Source of the DNA: Streptomyces spirodelae
GTDB taxonomy: Bacteria; Actinomycetota; Actinomycetes; Streptomycetales; Streptomycetaceae
Direction: 5' to 3'
DNA: 64,000 bases
Assembly (NCBI RefSeq): GCF_017676385.1
Contig: NZ_JAFFZN010000015.1
Span: 1 to 64,000, forward strand
The notes beneath the pieces were generated by a model. It did not search any database. It was not told the origin of the DNA and saw only the letters and a program-made list of their open reading frames with translations. Below are positions 7,751 through 15,698 of this stretch, in pieces (position 1 is the stretch's first letter; each line of letters starts with the position of its first letter). Both the position numbers and the translations under genes were made by a program.

Positions 7751-8830
7751 GTGACGCAGGCTCCAGGACCACCCTCAGCCGCCGGACCGCCCGACCGCCC
7801 GCAGACCGCGCGGGAGGCCGCCGGACGGCCGCGTGCGGCGCCGGGCACCTCACCGGGTGCCGCCGTGCGCCCGTACGCCGCGCTCGTCCTCGCCGGTGGC
7901 GGCGCGAGGCGGCTGGGCGGCGCCGACAAGCCCGCCGTGACCGTGGGCGGCAGGCCGCTGCTCGACCGCGTCCTCGCGGCGTGCGCCGACGCGGCCGCCA
8001 CGGTGGCGGTGGGTCCGCGCCGGCCGACGTACCGGCCGGTGCTGTGGGCCCGCGAGGAGCCGCCCGGCGGCGGCCCCCTCGCGGGGCTGCAAGCGGGCCT
8101 GGACGCGCTGGAGGGCCCGGCACGGCACCGCCCCGCCGCAGCGGACGGCCCGGTCGGCACCGTGCTGGTCGTCTCGGCCGACCTGCCGTTCCTCTCCGAG
8201 CGGGCGGTGCGCGCGCTGGTCGCCGTACCCGACGGGTGCGAGGCGGCGGTCGCGTACGACGGGCGCGACCAACCGCTGCTCGCCGCCTACCGGATGGAGC
8301 CGCTGCGCCGCGAACTCGCGCTGCTGCGTACCGAGTACGGCACACTCGTGGGCCTGCCGTTGCGCATGGTGCTCCAAGGGCTGATGCTGCACCGGGTGAC
8401 CACCTCCTCCGTCACCGCCGCCGCACTCGACTGCGACACCTGGGAAGACATCGCCACAGCGAGGGCCCGCATCAGGGAGCATGAAACCGTGCTGGAAGAA
8501 TGGATCTCCGCGGTCAAGGCCGAACTCGGCATCGAGCTCGACGTCGACACCGCCGCGCTGCTCGACCTCGCCAGGGACGCCGCACACGGTGTCGCGCGCC
8601 CGGCGGCGCCGCTCACCACGTTCCTGGTGGGCTATGCGGCGGCGCGCGCGGGCGGTTCGGCGCGGGACGTCGAACGGGCGGCCGAGGCGGCGGCGCGGCT
8701 GGCCCGGCGCTGGGCCGACGAGGCCCCCGGAGCCCGCGACAACGCCGACAGCTCCGAGATCCCCGACAACGCCGACAGCTCCGACAACCCCGAGAACCCC
8801 GACAACTCCGAGGGCAGCGACGGCCGATGA
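7751..8830 (+). CDS. mobA: MobA-type molybdenum cofactor nucleotidyltransferase fused to DUF6457
   Basis: A 359-residue protein. After about 35 Pro/Ala-rich residues comes the nucleotidyltransferase signature LVLAGGGARRLGGADKP, then GGPLAGLQAGL and VVSADLPFLS, all typical of MobA, which links GMP (or CMP) to molybdopterin. From about residue 245 a DUF6457-like helical domain begins (EEWISAVKAELGIELDVDTAALLDLARD...). The last 30 residues are Asp/Asn/Ser/Pro-rich and come from a DNA repeat. Start is GTG. The 3' end overlaps moeA (ATGA), so the two are coupled. The exact nucleotide used cannot be told from sequence alone. Confidence 0.82.
   Translation: MTQAPGPPSAAGPPDRPQTAREAAGRPRAAPGTSPGAAVRPYAALVLAGGGARRLGGADKPAVTVGGRPLLDRVLAACADAAATVAVGPRRPTYRPVLWAREEPPGGGPLAGLQAGLDALEGPARHRPAAADGPVGTVLVVSADLPFLSERAVRALVAVPDGCEAAVAYDGRDQPLLAAYRMEPLRRELALLRTEYGTLVGLPLRMVLQGLMLHRVTTSSVTAAALDCDTWEDIATARARIREHETVLEEWISAVKAELGIELDVDTAALLDLARDAAHGVARPAAPLTTFLVGYAAARAGGSARDVERAAEAAARLARRWADEAPGARDNADSSEIPDNADSSDNPENPDNSEGSDGR
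8738..8784. repeat. 27-bp-period repeat in the mobA 3' end
   Basis: The 20-mer GACAACGCCGACAGCTCCGA occurs at 8738 and again at 8765, a period of 27 bp (nine codons). Degenerate copies continue to about 8820. It encodes the DNADSS-type tail of the MobA fusion. Confidence 0.7.
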
Positions 8831-10536
8831 GCGGCGCCGACGAACTCGACGAGGCCATCGCCCTCGCCAACAGCGGCCGGACCCGCCCGGAGCCGCCACC
8901 CGCACCACGTCTGAAGCGCATCCGCCGTATCGAGTGGGGCGAGAACGCCGAGAGCGCCGGGAGCGCGATGGACCCCATGGGAGAGCCCCAGGACCACGGC
9001 CGCCCCGACGAGGCCACCGGCCGGGGAGGCCGGGACGCAGGCGGGGAACGCGGCCGGCACGGCGAATACGGCCGACACGGCGACAAGCGGGACGGTGCCG
9101 AACGCACCAGTGGCGGTCGCGGCGGTGCGGGCGGCACCGGCCCCGTCCCGCCGGGCCACCCCGGAGAGCGCCCAGGACGGCACCGGAACGGCCCGCCGCA
9201 GCACGCCCCGGACGCCCTGCGAGGCGGCGTTCACCACCCCGCGGAGGGCCCCGGGAACACCGAAGGGTCCAGGAACGCGGAAGGGACCGGGAACAGCGCG
9301 CGCAAGCCGCCGCCCAGTTGGTGCGAGGCCGTCGCGCTGGCGGCCTCGGCGGCAACCGTGCTGCCCGCGGAAACCGTGCCACTGGCGCACGCTCTGGGCC
9401 GCACCCTCGCCACGCCGCTGCGTGCCCTCACAGATCTGCCGTCGTTCGACACCTCGGCGATGGACGGCTGGGCGGTGTCGGGGCCGGGCCCCTGGGAGCC
9501 GGCCCGCGCGGCGGACGGCACCGAGCGCCCCGGCGTCCTGGCCGGTGACCGCTCCGAGCCGCCGCAGCTCGCCGACGGTGAGGCGGTGCGCATCGCGACC
9601 GGTGCCCGTATCCCGCCCGGCACCAGCGCCGTACTGCGTTCGGAGGCGGCCCAGCGGACCGGCGCGCGGCTGCGCACGGCCACTCCCCCGCAGCCCGGGA
9701 CCGACATCCGTCCGCGCGGACAGGAGTGCCGCAAGGGCGACGAACTGCTGCCCGCCGGGCTGACCGTCACCCCCGCCGTGCTCGGGCTGGCGGCGGCTGC
9801 CGGTTACGACGAGCTGTCGGCCGTGCCGCGCCCGCGAGCCGAAGTGCTCGTCCTGGGGGATGAACTGCTGCACCGCGGACTGCCGCGCGACGGTCGCATC
9901 AGGGACGCGCTCGGGCCGATGGTCGAGCCGTGGCTGACGGCCCTGGGCGCCGAGGTGACCGTCACCCGGCTGCTGGGGGACGACGCGGAGGCGCTGCACG
10001 AGGCGGTGGCCACCACGACGGCCGATGTCGTCGTCACCACGGGCGGCACGGCGAGCGGCCCCGTCGACCACCTCCAGCCGACGCTGCGCCGCCTGGAAGC
10101 GCAACTGCTGGTGCACGGAGTACGCGTCCGTCCCGGGCACCCCATGCTGCTGGCCGCGCTGGGGCCGGCGACAGCGCCGCGAGGGGCGGGAAAGCAACCG
10201 CGCGACAGGTATCTGGTCGGACTGCCGGGCAATCCGCTGGCGGCGCTCTCCGGACTCGTCACCCTGGCGGCACCGCTGCTGCGCGCTCTCGCTGGCCGGA
10301 CCGAACCGGAGGCGCGCGCGGCCACCTTGGGCGCCGAGGTTTCCGGCCACCCGCGCGACACGCGTCTGGTGCCCGTACGGTACGAGGGTTCCGGCATCCG
10401 GGCGCGTATCCGGCCCCTGCGGTACTCCGGCCCCGCCATGCTGCGCGGGGTGGCCTCCTGCGACGCGCTGGCCGTGGTGCCGCCCGGCGGCGGCGCACCC
10501 GGCACGGACGTGCCCGTACTGGAGGTGCCGTGGTGA
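8827..10536 (+). CDS. moeA: Molybdopterin molybdenumtransferase MoeA with long N-terminal extension
   Basis: A 569-residue MoeA that inserts molybdenum into adenylylated molybdopterin. The conserved part starts near residue 160 (SWCEAVALAASAATVLPAETV) and contains SFDTSAMDGWAVSG, the ATGARIPPGTSAVL region, and VVTTGGTASGPVDHL with GLPGNPLAALSGL in the MPT-binding domain. The first 155 or so residues are a charged, Gly/Arg/Asp-rich, probably disordered region not found in ordinary MoeA (about 400 residues). An internal start is possible, but the ATG at 8827 overlaps the mobA stop and keeps the frame open. The next gene begins at its stop. Confidence 0.85.
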   Translation: MSGADELDEAIALANSGRTRPEPPPAPRLKRIRRIEWGENAESAGSAMDPMGEPQDHGRPDEATGRGGRDAGGERGRHGEYGRHGDKRDGAERTSGGRGGAGGTGPVPPGHPGERPGRHRNGPPQHAPDALRGGVHHPAEGPGNTEGSRNAEGTGNSARKPPPSWCEAVALAASAATVLPAETVPLAHALGRTLATPLRALTDLPSFDTSAMDGWAVSGPGPWEPARAADGTERPGVLAGDRSEPPQLADGEAVRIATGARIPPGTSAVLRSEAAQRTGARLRTATPPQPGTDIRPRGQECRKGDELLPAGLTVTPAVLGLAAAAGYDELSAVPRPRAEVLVLGDELLHRGLPRDGRIRDALGPMVEPWLTALGAEVTVTRLLGDDAEALHEAVATTTADVVVTTGGTASGPVDHLQPTLRRLEAQLLVHGVRVRPGHPMLLAALGPATAPRGAGKQPRDRYLVGLPGNPLAALSGLVTLAAPLLRALAGRTEPEARAATLGAEVSGHPRDTRLVPVRYEGSGIRARIRPLRYSGPAMLRGVASCDALAVVPPGGGAPGTDVPVLEVPW

Positions 10537-11615
10537 AGCGGCCCGGCGACACGGGGGCGGGCGGTGCGGCGCGGCCGCAGGGCTCGGTACTGCTGCCGCG
10601 CCCGGACATCAGTCCGCAGCGGCAGGTCCTCCGGCGGCTGCTGACCGCGCTCGTCGTCTTGTGGGTGACGGTGCTGCTGGTCTATCTGGACCGGGACGGC
10701 TATGTGGACAACAGCGACGCCGGCGTGTCGTTTCTGGACTGCCTGTACTACACCACTGTCACGCTCTCCACGACCGGCTACGGCGACATCACCCCCGCGT
10801 CCGACAGCGCACGGCTGGTCAACACGCTCGTCGTCACGCCGCTGCGCGTGCTGTTCCTGATCATTCTCATCGGCACCACGCTCGAGGCGCTGACGGACCG
10901 CACCCGCCAGCAGTGGCGCCTGAACCGCTGGAGGTCCGCGTTGCGCGACCACACCGTCGTCGTCGGATTCGGCACCAAGGGCCGATCGGCCGTCCAGACC
11001 CTGCTCTCGACCGGGCAGCGCCGCGACCGGATCGTCGTCATCGACCCGCTTCCACAGGCCGTCAGGACCGCCAACGCGGAAGGCTTCGCCGGGGTGGAGG
11101 GCGACGCCACCCGCAGCGAGGTGCTGATACGGGCAGAGGTGCAGCGGGCCAAGCAGATCGTGATCGCGCCCCAGCGTGACGACACCTCCGTGCTGGTGAC
11201 GCTGACGGCACGGCAGCTGAACCCGCGCATCAGCATCGTCGCGGCGGTGCGTGAGGAGGAGAACGCGCCGCTGCTGCGGCAGTCGGGCGCCGACCAGGTC
11301 ATCACCAGCGCCAGTGCGGCGGGCCGGCTGCTCGGTCTCGCGATGCTCAGCCCGAACGCCAGCTCGGTGATAGAGGATCTCATCCAGCAGGGCACCGGGC
11401 TCGATCTGAAGGAACGCCCCGTCACCAAGGCCGAGGCGGGAGGCTCCCCACGGGACTGCGCCGACCTGGTCGTCTCCGTCGTACGCGGCCATCGCATCCT
11501 CGCCTTCGACGACCCGGACGCGGCCGCCCTGGAGCTCACCGACCGGCTGGTCGTCATCCACCGCGCCTCGCAGACACGCCCGGAACCCGGCGAGCGACGG
11601 GGCGACTCGCGGTAG
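10533..11615 (+). CDS. Two-helix potassium channel with TrkA-N (RCK) domain
   Basis: A 360-residue protein with an N-terminal pore module: helix at about residues 35-55, pore with selectivity filter TTGYGD (about 80-85), second helix about 95-115. A cytoplasmic Rossmann RCK domain (TVVVGFGTKGRSAVQTLL) and a C-terminal TrkA-C-like part follow. The architecture is that of ligand-gated prokaryotic K+ channels such as MthK. Start is GTG after GGAGGTG and overlaps the moeA stop. Why it is coupled to cofactor genes is not evident. Confidence 0.88.
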   Translation: MKRPGDTGAGGAARPQGSVLLPRPDISPQRQVLRRLLTALVVLWVTVLLVYLDRDGYVDNSDAGVSFLDCLYYTTVTLSTTGYGDITPASDSARLVNTLVVTPLRVLFLIILIGTTLEALTDRTRQQWRLNRWRSALRDHTVVVGFGTKGRSAVQTLLSTGQRRDRIVVIDPLPQAVRTANAEGFAGVEGDATRSEVLIRAEVQRAKQIVIAPQRDDTSVLVTLTARQLNPRISIVAAVREEENAPLLRQSGADQVITSASAAGRLLGLAMLSPNASSVIEDLIQQGTGLDLKERPVTKAEAGGSPRDCADLVVSVVRGHRILAFDDPDAAALELTDRLVVIHRASQTRPEPGERRGDSR

Positions 11616-11730
11616 GCGGTATACGGCAGGACCAAGCGCGGGGGGCCGGGCAGCCACCCCTCTCATCCCTTCAGGTGACTGTGGTTGCGCCTGGCGGCCC
11701 GCAGCGCGGCCCACGCGTGACGATGACGCG

Positions 11731-11898
11731 ATGGACCCGCCGCCCACCTGCCCCAACTGCCCGGCACGCCTGCTGTGGAAGGACACGCGCGAGACGGGAC
11801 CCGGCAAGGAGGACTCCTGGTTCTGGTACTGCACCGGTTGCCACCAGGCGTATGTACCGACCCCGGACCAGAAGCTCCGCTTCACCTACGCCGCCTGA
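11731..11898 (+). CDS. Small zinc-ribbon protein
   Basis: A 55-residue protein with two CxxC pairs, CPNC near residue 7 and CTGC near residue 34, which together could bind one zinc. A Trp/Tyr pair (SWFWYC) lies in the second half. Composition and frame behave like a real gene in this GC-rich genome, and it fits between the channel and the oxidoreductase without overlap. Its role is unknown; small ribbons like this often bind RNA or act as protein adaptors. Confidence 0.65.
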   Translation: MDPPPTCPNCPARLLWKDTRETGPGKEDSWFWYCTGCHQAYVPTPDQKLRFTYAA

Positions 11899-11953
11899 CC
11901 GGCCCACCGCCCGCCCCGTGGCCCACCGAGCGGGGGCGGGTAGCGTCGGCCGC

Positions 11954-12937
11954 ATGCATGCGATCACGATTCCCGAACCCGGCGGCCCCGAGGCGCTGGT
12001 CTGGGCCGAGGTCCCGGACCCGGAAGTCGGGGAGGGCGAAGTCCTCGTCGACGTCGCGGCGAGCGCCGTCAACCGGGCGGACGTTCTGCAGCGCCAGGGC
12101 TTCTACGATCCGCCGCCGGGCACGAGCCCCTACCCGGGCCTGGAGTGCGCAGGCCGGGTCTCCGCAGTCGGCCCCGGCGTGTCCGGCTGGGCGGTCGGCG
12201 ACAAGGTGTGCGCGCTGCTCGGTGGCGGCGGCTACGCGGAGAAGGTCGCGGTACCGTCCGGGCAGTTGCTGCCCGTCCCCGACGGCATGGACATCAGGAC
12301 CGCCGCCGGTCTCCCCGAGGTCACCTGCACCGTCTGGTCGAACGTCTTCATGGTGGCGCATCTGCGCCCGGGGGAGACGCTGCTGGTGCACGGCGGCTCC
12401 AGCGGCATCGGCACCATGGCCATCCAGCTCGCCAAGTCGGTCGGCGCCCGGGTGGCGGTGACGGCGGGCACTGCTCAGAAGCTCCAGCGGTGCGCCGAGC
12501 TCGGCGCCGACATCCTGATCAACTACCGCGAACAGGACTTCGTCGAGGAGCTGCGCACGGCGACCGACGGCGCGGGCGCCGACGTGATCCTCGACAACAT
12601 GGGCGCCAAGTACCTGGAGCGGAACGTCAAGGCCCTCGCGGTCAACGGCCGGCTGGCGGTCATCGGTATGCAGGGCGGCACCAAGGGCGAGCTCAACCTG
12701 GGCGCGCTGCTGGCCAAGCGCGGTGCGGTGACGGCCACCTCGCTGCGGGCCCGCCCGCCGACCGAGAAGGCGGCGATCGTGGCGGCCGTACGCGAGCATG
12801 TCTGGCCGCTGCTCTCCGACGGCCGGGTGCGGCCGGTGATCGACAGCACCGTCCCGATGCGCGAGGCGGCCCGTGCGCACCGCACGCTGGACGAGAGCAC
12901 CCATGTGGGCAAGATCCTGCTGACCACGGCGGGCTGA
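11954..12937 (+). CDS. NAD(P)H:quinone oxidoreductase-like protein (zinc-free MDR family)
   Basis: A 327-residue medium-chain dehydrogenase/reductase. It has the GroES-like N-terminal fold (SAVNRADVLQRQGFYDPPPG, YPGLECAGRV) and a Rossmann motif in LLVHGGSSGIGTMAIQLAKSVGARV. No zinc-ligand set is visible, which points to the quinone-reductase/PIG3-like branch using NADPH. The ATG at 11954 is preferred over farther upstream starts, which would overlap the zinc-ribbon gene. Natural substrate is unknown. Confidence 0.8.
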   Translation: MHAITIPEPGGPEALVWAEVPDPEVGEGEVLVDVAASAVNRADVLQRQGFYDPPPGTSPYPGLECAGRVSAVGPGVSGWAVGDKVCALLGGGGYAEKVAVPSGQLLPVPDGMDIRTAAGLPEVTCTVWSNVFMVAHLRPGETLLVHGGSSGIGTMAIQLAKSVGARVAVTAGTAQKLQRCAELGADILINYREQDFVEELRTATDGAGADVILDNMGAKYLERNVKALAVNGRLAVIGMQGGTKGELNLGALLAKRGAVTATSLRARPPTEKAAIVAAVREHVWPLLSDGRVRPVIDSTVPMREAARAHRTLDESTHVGKILLTTAG

Positions 12938-12940
12938 GGG

Positions 12941-12960
12941 CCGCCCCCGGGAGGGGGCGG
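12941..12960. terminator. Hairpin terminator after the oxidoreductase
   Basis: A perfect 8-bp stem CCGCCCCC / GGGGGCGG closes on a GGGA tetraloop three bases after the stop codon. Confidence 0.7.
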
Positions 12961-13095
12961 GAGCCGGGGACGGGGGCGGAGCAGCTCCGTACGGAGCCCT
13001 CCGTCACTCGATCCCCTTGTCCGAAATGCCGATTTTTTCCCTTCGTGTGACGCTGGTCTGGTCTGCGGACCATCCAGCTCGGAAGGGTCACGGTC

Positions 13096-14289
13096 GTGCG
13101 GCACACTCAGCGACGGAGCACTGCGGTCACCTTGTTGACCTGCGCCTTTCTCGCGCTTCCCGCGCCTGTCGCCACCGCGGGTGACCACACGGAACCCCCG
13201 ACGGGCCAGGCGGCGCCCGGTCACACCTGGGCGCCCCTCCCGGAGGTGCCCGTGGCATCCGAGTCGTCCAGCGCCTCCGGGTCTTCCAGTACCTCCGGGT
13301 CTTCCAGCGCCTCCGAGTCGTCCAGCACCTCCGGGTCCTCCAGCGCCTCGGAGGCACCCGAGGAGCCGGAAGAGCAGGACTCACCCCTGCTGCGGTCGCC
13401 TCTGCTGCGGTCGCCCCTGCCGACCCCGTCATCGCTGTTGCCCGAAGCGCCTCACCTGCCCGAGCCACCCCGGCTGCCGGAAACCCTCCGGCTGCCCGAG
13501 CCACCCCGGCTGCCCGAACTGCCGCAGCTTCCCTCGCCCCCGCCGGGCGCCCGGTCACCGCTGTCCGGCGCCCCTGCCCCGGGTCCGCGCGTCTCCGAGG
13601 GCCTTGCCCGCCTGCCCGGCAGCCCGGTCATCCAGGCGCTCCTGGAGCGGGACGACAGGGAGGAGAGAAGCGCGGAGAGAGGCGAGGAGGGGGACCGGGA
13701 AGAGCGAACGGCACAGCGGGAACAGCACCGCGCGGAGCAGCGCCGCGCGGAGCAACAGCGCGCGGAGCATCAGCGCAGGGCACAGCAACAGCGCAAGGCA
13801 CAGCAACGGCGGGAAGAGCGCGACAAGCAGGAACGGCAGGAGGAGCGCGAAGAGCGCGAGGAGAGCGACAAGCGCAAAGAACGCAAGGAGCGCGCCGAGG
13901 AGCAGGAGCGGCGCGAGCGGCAGAAGGAGCGGCACCGGCGCGCGGAGCGCCAGTTGCGCGAGCGTCAGGAGCGCGCACGCCGGAAAGCGGAGCAGCGGCA
14001 GCGCGAGAAAGAGCGCCGGGAACATGTACGTCACCCGAACGAGCAGTCCGGCCTGCGTCCCCCTTCCTCGTTCGGGAACCCCGCCGCACCGCGCCCGCCC
14101 GGCCAGTCGATCGGCAAGTACGACCTGTACGCGCCCGACAGCCCGGATGGCGACGGCGCGGAGGGACAGGGTGACCGTGTCGCAGCGCAGCCGTCCGGGC
14201 AGGTCCTGCCCGTACTGCCGCTCGGCACGGGGCTGACACTGATGGGGCTGGGGCTCGCTTTCCTGGCCCTGCGGCTGCGCCGGCGCTGA
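13096..14289 (+). CDS. Secreted, surface-anchored protein with long charged helix
   Basis: A 397-residue protein that starts at a GTG after GGAAGGG. Order of parts: signal peptide (about residues 1-29, ending VATA); Ser/Thr/Gly repeats (about 55-80); Leu-Pro-Glu-Pro repeats (about 110-150); a segment at about 180-315 made almost only of Glu, Arg, Gln, Lys and Ala that should form a long single alpha-helix or coiled coil; and a C-terminal hydrophobic stretch followed by RLRRR. LPLGTG stands just before the hydrophobic segment, so the end resembles a sortase sorting signal, though it is not a canonical LPxTG. I do not recognise a family. Confidence 0.7.
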   Translation: MRHTQRRSTAVTLLTCAFLALPAPVATAGDHTEPPTGQAAPGHTWAPLPEVPVASESSSASGSSSTSGSSSASESSSTSGSSSASEAPEEPEEQDSPLLRSPLLRSPLPTPSSLLPEAPHLPEPPRLPETLRLPEPPRLPELPQLPSPPPGARSPLSGAPAPGPRVSEGLARLPGSPVIQALLERDDREERSAERGEEGDREERTAQREQHRAEQRRAEQQRAEHQRRAQQQRKAQQRREERDKQERQEEREEREESDKRKERKERAEEQERRERQKERHRRAERQLRERQERARRKAEQRQREKERREHVRHPNEQSGLRPPSSFGNPAAPRPPGQSIGKYDLYAPDSPDGDGAEGQGDRVAAQPSGQVLPVLPLGTGLTLMGLGLAFLALRLRRR

Positions 14290-14339
14290 GGTTCGGCCCT
14301 CGCTCGGCGTCGGTCGTCCGACGGATGCAGAATGGGGGC

Positions 14340-14906
14340 ATGACACAGCCGAGCAACGAGAAGTCGCAGGAGAGCCCGCAGGTTCTGGTCGTGGGTCCGG
14401 ACGGGATGGCTCTCGGGAGCACCGCCGCCAAGGGCAACGGCGACGGCGAGGGCGATGAGCAGGCTGAGGTCCCTGTTACGGAGATGGTGGAGCAGCCCGC
14501 GAAGGTCATGCGGATCGGCAGCATGATCAAGCAGCTTCTCGAGGAAGTGAAGGCGGCACCGCTGGACGAGGCCAGCAGGGCGCGGCTGAAGGAGATCCAC
14601 ACCAGCTCGATCAAGGAGCTGGAGGACGGGCTCGCTCCCGAGCTGATCGAGGAGCTGGAGCGGCTGTCCCTGCCCTTCACCGAGGAGTCGACGCCCACGG
14701 ACGCCGAGCTGCGCATCGCACAGGCCCAGTTGGTCGGCTGGCTGGAGGGGCTCTTCCACGGCATCCAGACCGCGCTGTTCGCCCAGCAGATGGCGGCCCG
14801 CGCCCAGTTGGAGCAGATGCGCAGGGCCCTGCCGCCCGGCGTCATGCCGGACGAGGGCGGCCAGCCGAACGAGGCACACCGCCGCACGGGCGGCCCCTAC
14901 CTGTAG
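14340..14906 (+). CDS. bpa: Bacterial proteasome activator Bpa/PafE
   Basis: A 188-residue protein of the Bpa (DUF2587) family. A disordered N-terminus precedes a helical region (MVEQPAKVMRIGSMIKQLLEEVKAAPLDE..., then IAQAQLVGWLEGLFHGIQTALFAQQM), and it ends GGPYL. In mycobacteria Bpa forms a dodecameric ring and its C-terminal GQYL-type motif docks on the 20S proteasome, opening the gate without ATP to degrade damaged proteins. Here the docking motif is GPYL, keeping Tyr-Leu at the end. The ATG at 14340 follows a G-rich ribosome site. Proteasome genes themselves are not in the window. Confidence 0.88.
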   Translation: MTQPSNEKSQESPQVLVVGPDGMALGSTAAKGNGDGEGDEQAEVPVTEMVEQPAKVMRIGSMIKQLLEEVKAAPLDEASRARLKEIHTSSIKELEDGLAPELIEELERLSLPFTEESTPTDAELRIAQAQLVGWLEGLFHGIQTALFAQQMAARAQLEQMRRALPPGVMPDEGGQPNEAHRRTGGPYL

Positions 14907-14945
14907 CCGTCTGTAGGGCCCGCCCCGCAGGGGCAGGGGCGTACG

Positions 14946-15689
14946 TCAGCTCGGCCTGGCCAGCCAGTGGTACAGCGCCATCGCGACGCTGGTGGCCAGG
15001 TTGTAGCTGGAGACCTGGGGGCGCATCGGAAGAGCCACCAGGCTGTCGGCGCGGGCGCGCATCTGCGGTGAGAGGCCGTGCCGCTCCGAACCGAAGGCCA
15101 GCAGCGCTCCGGCGGGCACTTCGACGGTGCGCAGGTCCGCGCCTTCCGGGTCGAAGGCCAGTAGCGGGCCGTCCGGCAGCCCGGCCACCGGGCGCCGCTC
15201 CACCGAAGTGGCGAAGTGCAGCCCGGCACCGGCGCGTACCGCGGCGGGGTGCCAGGGGTCGAGGTCCCCGGTGGTGAGCACCCCGGCGGCGCCGGCGCCG
15301 GCCGCCAGCCGTACGACGGCGCCCACGTTGCCCAGATTGCGCGGGTTGTCGAGGACGACGAGCGGAGCTTCCCGCTCTGGTGCGGCCGGGAGCGCGGTGG
15401 TCTCCGGGACCGCGAGCGCCGCCACACCGGTGGGGTGCGCGCGGGGCACCAGGGCGCCCAGCGTCGAAACCGACACCTCGCGCAGCAGCCCGTCGAGCAC
15501 TCCGGTCAGGTCGGGCGCGAGCTCGGCGGCGAGCGCCAGCGCCGCACGGCGGTCGGTGGCGAGCGCGACCGGGACCCGCGCGCCGAACCGCAGCGCGTGC
15601 TTCAGCGCGTGGAAACCGTCCAGCAGCACGCCCTGCTCGGCGTACCGCGCCCACCGGCTCTCGGCCGTCTCGGCCGTCTCACCCGTCAC
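14946..15689 (-). CDS. TrmH/SpoU-family RNA 2'-O-methyltransferase
   Basis: A 247-residue SPOUT protein. After an N-terminal substrate-binding part it shows PLVVLDNPRNLGNVGAVVRLAAGAGAAGV (SpoU motif 1), LLAFGSERHGLS (motif 2) and VALPMRPQVSSYNLATSVAMALYHW (motif 3). These form the knotted S-adenosylmethionine site of rRNA/tRNA ribose methylases. The target nucleotide is unknown. It is convergent with bpa, with only 39 bases between stops. Confidence 0.85.
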   Translation of the reverse strand: MTGETAETAESRWARYAEQGVLLDGFHALKHALRFGARVPVALATDRRAALALAAELAPDLTGVLDGLLREVSVSTLGALVPRAHPTGVAALAVPETTALPAAPEREAPLVVLDNPRNLGNVGAVVRLAAGAGAAGVLTTGDLDPWHPAAVRAGAGLHFATSVERRPVAGLPDGPLLAFDPEGADLRTVEVPAGALLAFGSERHGLSPQMRARADSLVALPMRPQVSSYNLATSVAMALYHWLARPS

Positions 15690-15698
15690 CCGGCCACC

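Noticed and set aside
13554..14887. Large minus-strand frames over the charged surface protein and bpa
   Set aside because: They are Leu/Arg-rich shadows of repetitive coding DNA on the other strand.
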